Positions 61,874 to 64,000 of a DNA stretch of 64,000 nt are shown in pieces. The notes under the pieces were generated by a model. It worked only from the letters and a program-made list of their open reading frames with translations, was not told the origin of the DNA and did not search any database. The DNA is from Sabellastarte sp. h YS-2021. Lineage: Eukaryota > Annelida > Polychaeta > Sabellida > Sabellidae. Numbering within the stretch: the stretch's first letter is position 1; the number at the start of each line of letters is the position of its first letter. The stretch is from NCBI GenBank assembly GCA_964017235.1, contig OZ024938.1, positions 47,032,332-47,096,331 on the forward strand. Reading direction: 5' to 3'. A program made the position numbers and the translations under genes.

Positions 61874-62110
61874 TTATTTATTTATTTATTTGGGGTTTTA
61901 CATCGCTTTCAAAACTGTAGAGGTCATATCATGACAGGTAGTTGGAAGGGCAGAGGAAACCAGTACATACAGTTGTCAAGGTTCTGTACTGTAAACTGCC
62001 GATGAATGGCAAGCAACTGCCAGCTTATCCACTTGAGGTTGGGCCCGGAACCAAACTCCAATCTCAGAGGTGGGAGGCAAGAGTGTTACCACTCTGCCAC
62101 TGTGGCCCCC
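61874..62110 (-). repeat. SINE family A, second copy
   Basis: On the - strand it starts GGGGGCCACAGTGGCAGAGT and follows the family A body seen at 12942-13170, ending in an (AAAT)n tail at 61874-61891. Confidence 0.85.
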
Positions 62111-62359
62111 TTTATGGGTTCTTGAAGACAATACCTCAAACATGATACTTAAAACAAGCCAAAAGTTTTGCAAACCAACAACATTAAAACAAAATTTTCA
62201 ATTGTATTTCTTAGTTCTAAGTACCTCATTCCTGCTACTTGAATTTGAGTATCAGATGCTCAAGGGATGAAGTGACTTTCACATTGTGCACATCACTGTA
62301 ATGTTAAAACCAATTCATCAATTCTTACTAACTTGGTGAAATCTGTACAAAAGGGTACT

Positions 62360-62965
62360 TGAGTAAGGGGGGTAGCATGTTTTTAGCAACCAGATATAAT
62401 GCTTATAGCTATTCTGTTTATGTCATTGCCACCTATGGTATGGTGTGCCAAAATTTGAGCATTCCCAATGAAATTTTGAGAAACTTATGGGGTAAAAGGT
62501 ACGCACAGTATTACTTGTTTGAAAGGTCACATCAAGAGATACCATGTTTTAGCAACCGGATGTAATGCTAATAGCCATTCTATTTTTGTCATTGCCACCT
62601 ATGTTATGTATTTGCCCAAATTTCCGCAGTCAGATGAACTTTTGAGAAACTTATGACATGAAATGTGTGCACAGGAGTACTTTAGTGATCCCATTAAGGG
62701 GTGGCATGTTTTGCCTACCTGGTGTAACGCTGATAGCTATTCTGCTTTTGTTATTGCCACCCATGTTATATATAGCACAAATTTTAGCATTACGGATGAA
62801 CGTTTGAGAAACTTACTGGGTAAAATATGTGTACAGGTGTATGTGAGTAGATGGTCGTATCAAGGGTAGCATGTTTTTAGCTACCTGATGTAATGCTAAC
62901 GACTATTATATTTGTGTCACTGCCACCCATGTTATGTATTGTCCAAATTACAGCTTTTATTGTAG
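62360..62965 (+). repeat. Tandem 162-166-bp repeat, about 3.6 copies
   Basis: GGTAGCATGTTTTTAGCAAC-like words start at about 62372, 62538, 62700 and 62865. Each is followed by GTCATTGCCACCTATGTTAT and TTTTGAGAAACTTATGGGGT. Open frames at 62359 and 62663 come from the repeat and are not genes. Confidence 0.85.
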
Positions 62966-63642
62966 CACAATAGGTTAACATGTGGAACTAAATGCTATCT
63001 CAGATGGCTGCAGGCATCTGACCAACTGAAGAAAAATGAGCATATTATATAGCTAAGTATCTTAATCAGTGAATACCTGGAGGTGACCTAGATAGTGACA
63101 AAAACACAACTTCCTTCTTCTTATTGGTCTCCATATTACTGAACCTAAAGAAATTGCTGGGAAGTTTTTCCTTATTTCGTAGATTACATATTCTGACTTT
63201 TATTTTGGAAGGATAAGTATTATTTCCTTATTTTACCGTTTTGTTGTCAAATCGGACAGCTAGCTGGCTTTTCTTTAGAACCTTTGAACCCCAATAAACC
63301 TGATTGGTGTATTCGGAAAAAGTGTTCTTTGAAGTGTCATCACATGTTACTTCATTTATACCACCTATTCCCTACCTGCATAGAATCAGGTAAATGGATG
63401 TTTCTGCCTTACTGGCAGATCACACTTACTTGTGCAGCATTCTTTGATCAACAAAAGAACAAGACAATGACTCGGCAGGTGCTTGCCAAACTATAGCATA
63501 GGGTGTAGGTTGGTTTGGCAACAATAAAATATTTAGAATATTCAGTAAGATCTTTGTAAAGTAGATGAATATTTAATGCACACTTGAAAGGCAATTGGTA
63601 AACATGGGGTATTGTTTAATAGTTTTTGCCTTCTCTCCCCAG

Positions 63643-63685
63643 TACTGCCTCAGTTCAACAGAAAATTGGGGTTGTTTCCAATTAA
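63643..63685 (+). other. Weak candidate last exon of gene 3
   Basis: A strong pyrimidine tract and acceptor (TTTTGCCTTCTCTCCCCAG) ends at 63642. Read in the phase left by exon 8 it gives 14 residues and a TAA at 63683-63685, for a total near 319 residues, the usual length of the family. The residues do not show the Trp-containing ending common in relatives, so the true exon may lie beyond 64000. Confidence 0.25.
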
Positions 63686-64000
63686 CTGCTAAATCAATGA
63701 ATCTCTGCAATACTCTAGAGTTCTAAGCCCTGGATCCTGTGATCCTTACTTTGGATTTTGACTCCAAATGTACTATTCAGTGGTGGATCAGATTACTGAA
63801 TCAGATTCAAAGTATAGTCGGAATCACGAATTGAATTTTTGTCAGATTCATCCAGTCTGAGTGAGGCAATGGAAGTTAAACTTGTTAGGTCTCTTCATGT
63901 CCGAATTTGCAAATCAGATCCAATTTATTCAGATGCTGATTTGGACTTTGAATTGGATAACAACTTTTAAATCAAGGGGCAAGTAGAAAAAAATCCTCTA

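Larger units (their letters stand above)
60862..62290. repeat. Diverged satellite, about 172-bp unit, split by two SINEs
   Basis: The phrase TCCTGTCCAACTTTCAG and variants recur at about 61233, 61401, 61574 and 61750, with an earlier unit near 60862. Each is followed by a TTTTTGGCTCAGTTATG-like word and a GTACTTGAGATT-like word. SINEs at 60970-61111 and 61874-62110 interrupt the array. Confidence 0.75.

Noticed and set aside
62359-62869. Two 68-residue open frames that look alike
   Set aside because: Their similarity comes from the 162-166-bp satellite they lie in.

Overview
This is animal nuclear DNA: AT-rich, with sparse exons bounded by GT-AG introns and a dense load of transposable elements. 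The mixture of PIF/Harbinger, a DIRS-type tyrosine-recombinase retrotransposon, L1/Tx1-like and CR1-like LINEs, tRNA-derived SINEs, foldback DNA elements and short satellites fits a marine invertebrate, most likely a lophotrochozoan such as a mollusc. That assignment is inference. No marker in the window fixes the species.

Three host genes can be assembled exon by exon. Gene 1 (+, 10617-23424) and gene 2 (-, 27911-33726) are paralogues lying tail to tail. Both encode about 255-residue secreted or membrane-attached proteins with a signal peptide, two unrecognised domains, a six-cysteine module with identical spacing, a short low-complexity stalk and a C-terminal hydrophobic tail with no cytoplasmic part, as in GPI-anchored proteins. 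Their intron phases match exactly (0,1,1,1,1). I do not recognise the family. Gene 3 (+, from 35988) is an aldo-keto reductase of the L-galactose-dehydrogenase-like type with all four catalytic residues. Its eight recognised exons are spread over 24 kb because of insertions, and its final exon is uncertain.

Layout: 14-6733, a nearly whole but decayed Harbinger transposon; 7052-9551, a foldback element with iterated AT-rich motifs; 10617-23424, gene 1, whose intron 5 holds a terminal-inverted-repeat element built of short palindromes, two LINE fragments and an SGNH-hydrolase-like remnant; 23434-26204, a 1.4-kb tandem duplication; 27911-33726, gene 2, with a tyrosine recombinase remnant in intron 5; 33727-35987, the head-to-head spacer between genes 2 and 3; 35988-60356, gene 3, with a LINE carrying a clear 18-bp target duplication in intron 1, a three-copy 145-bp satellite in intron 2, a CR1-like fragment and a whole DIRS element (50839-58770) in intron 7; 60357-64000, satellite repeats of about 170 and 165 bp interrupted by SINEs, plus a weak candidate last exon.

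The three genes show no functional link in sequence. The most interesting biology is the unnamed surface-protein pair, and after that the architecture of the foldback and palindrome elements.
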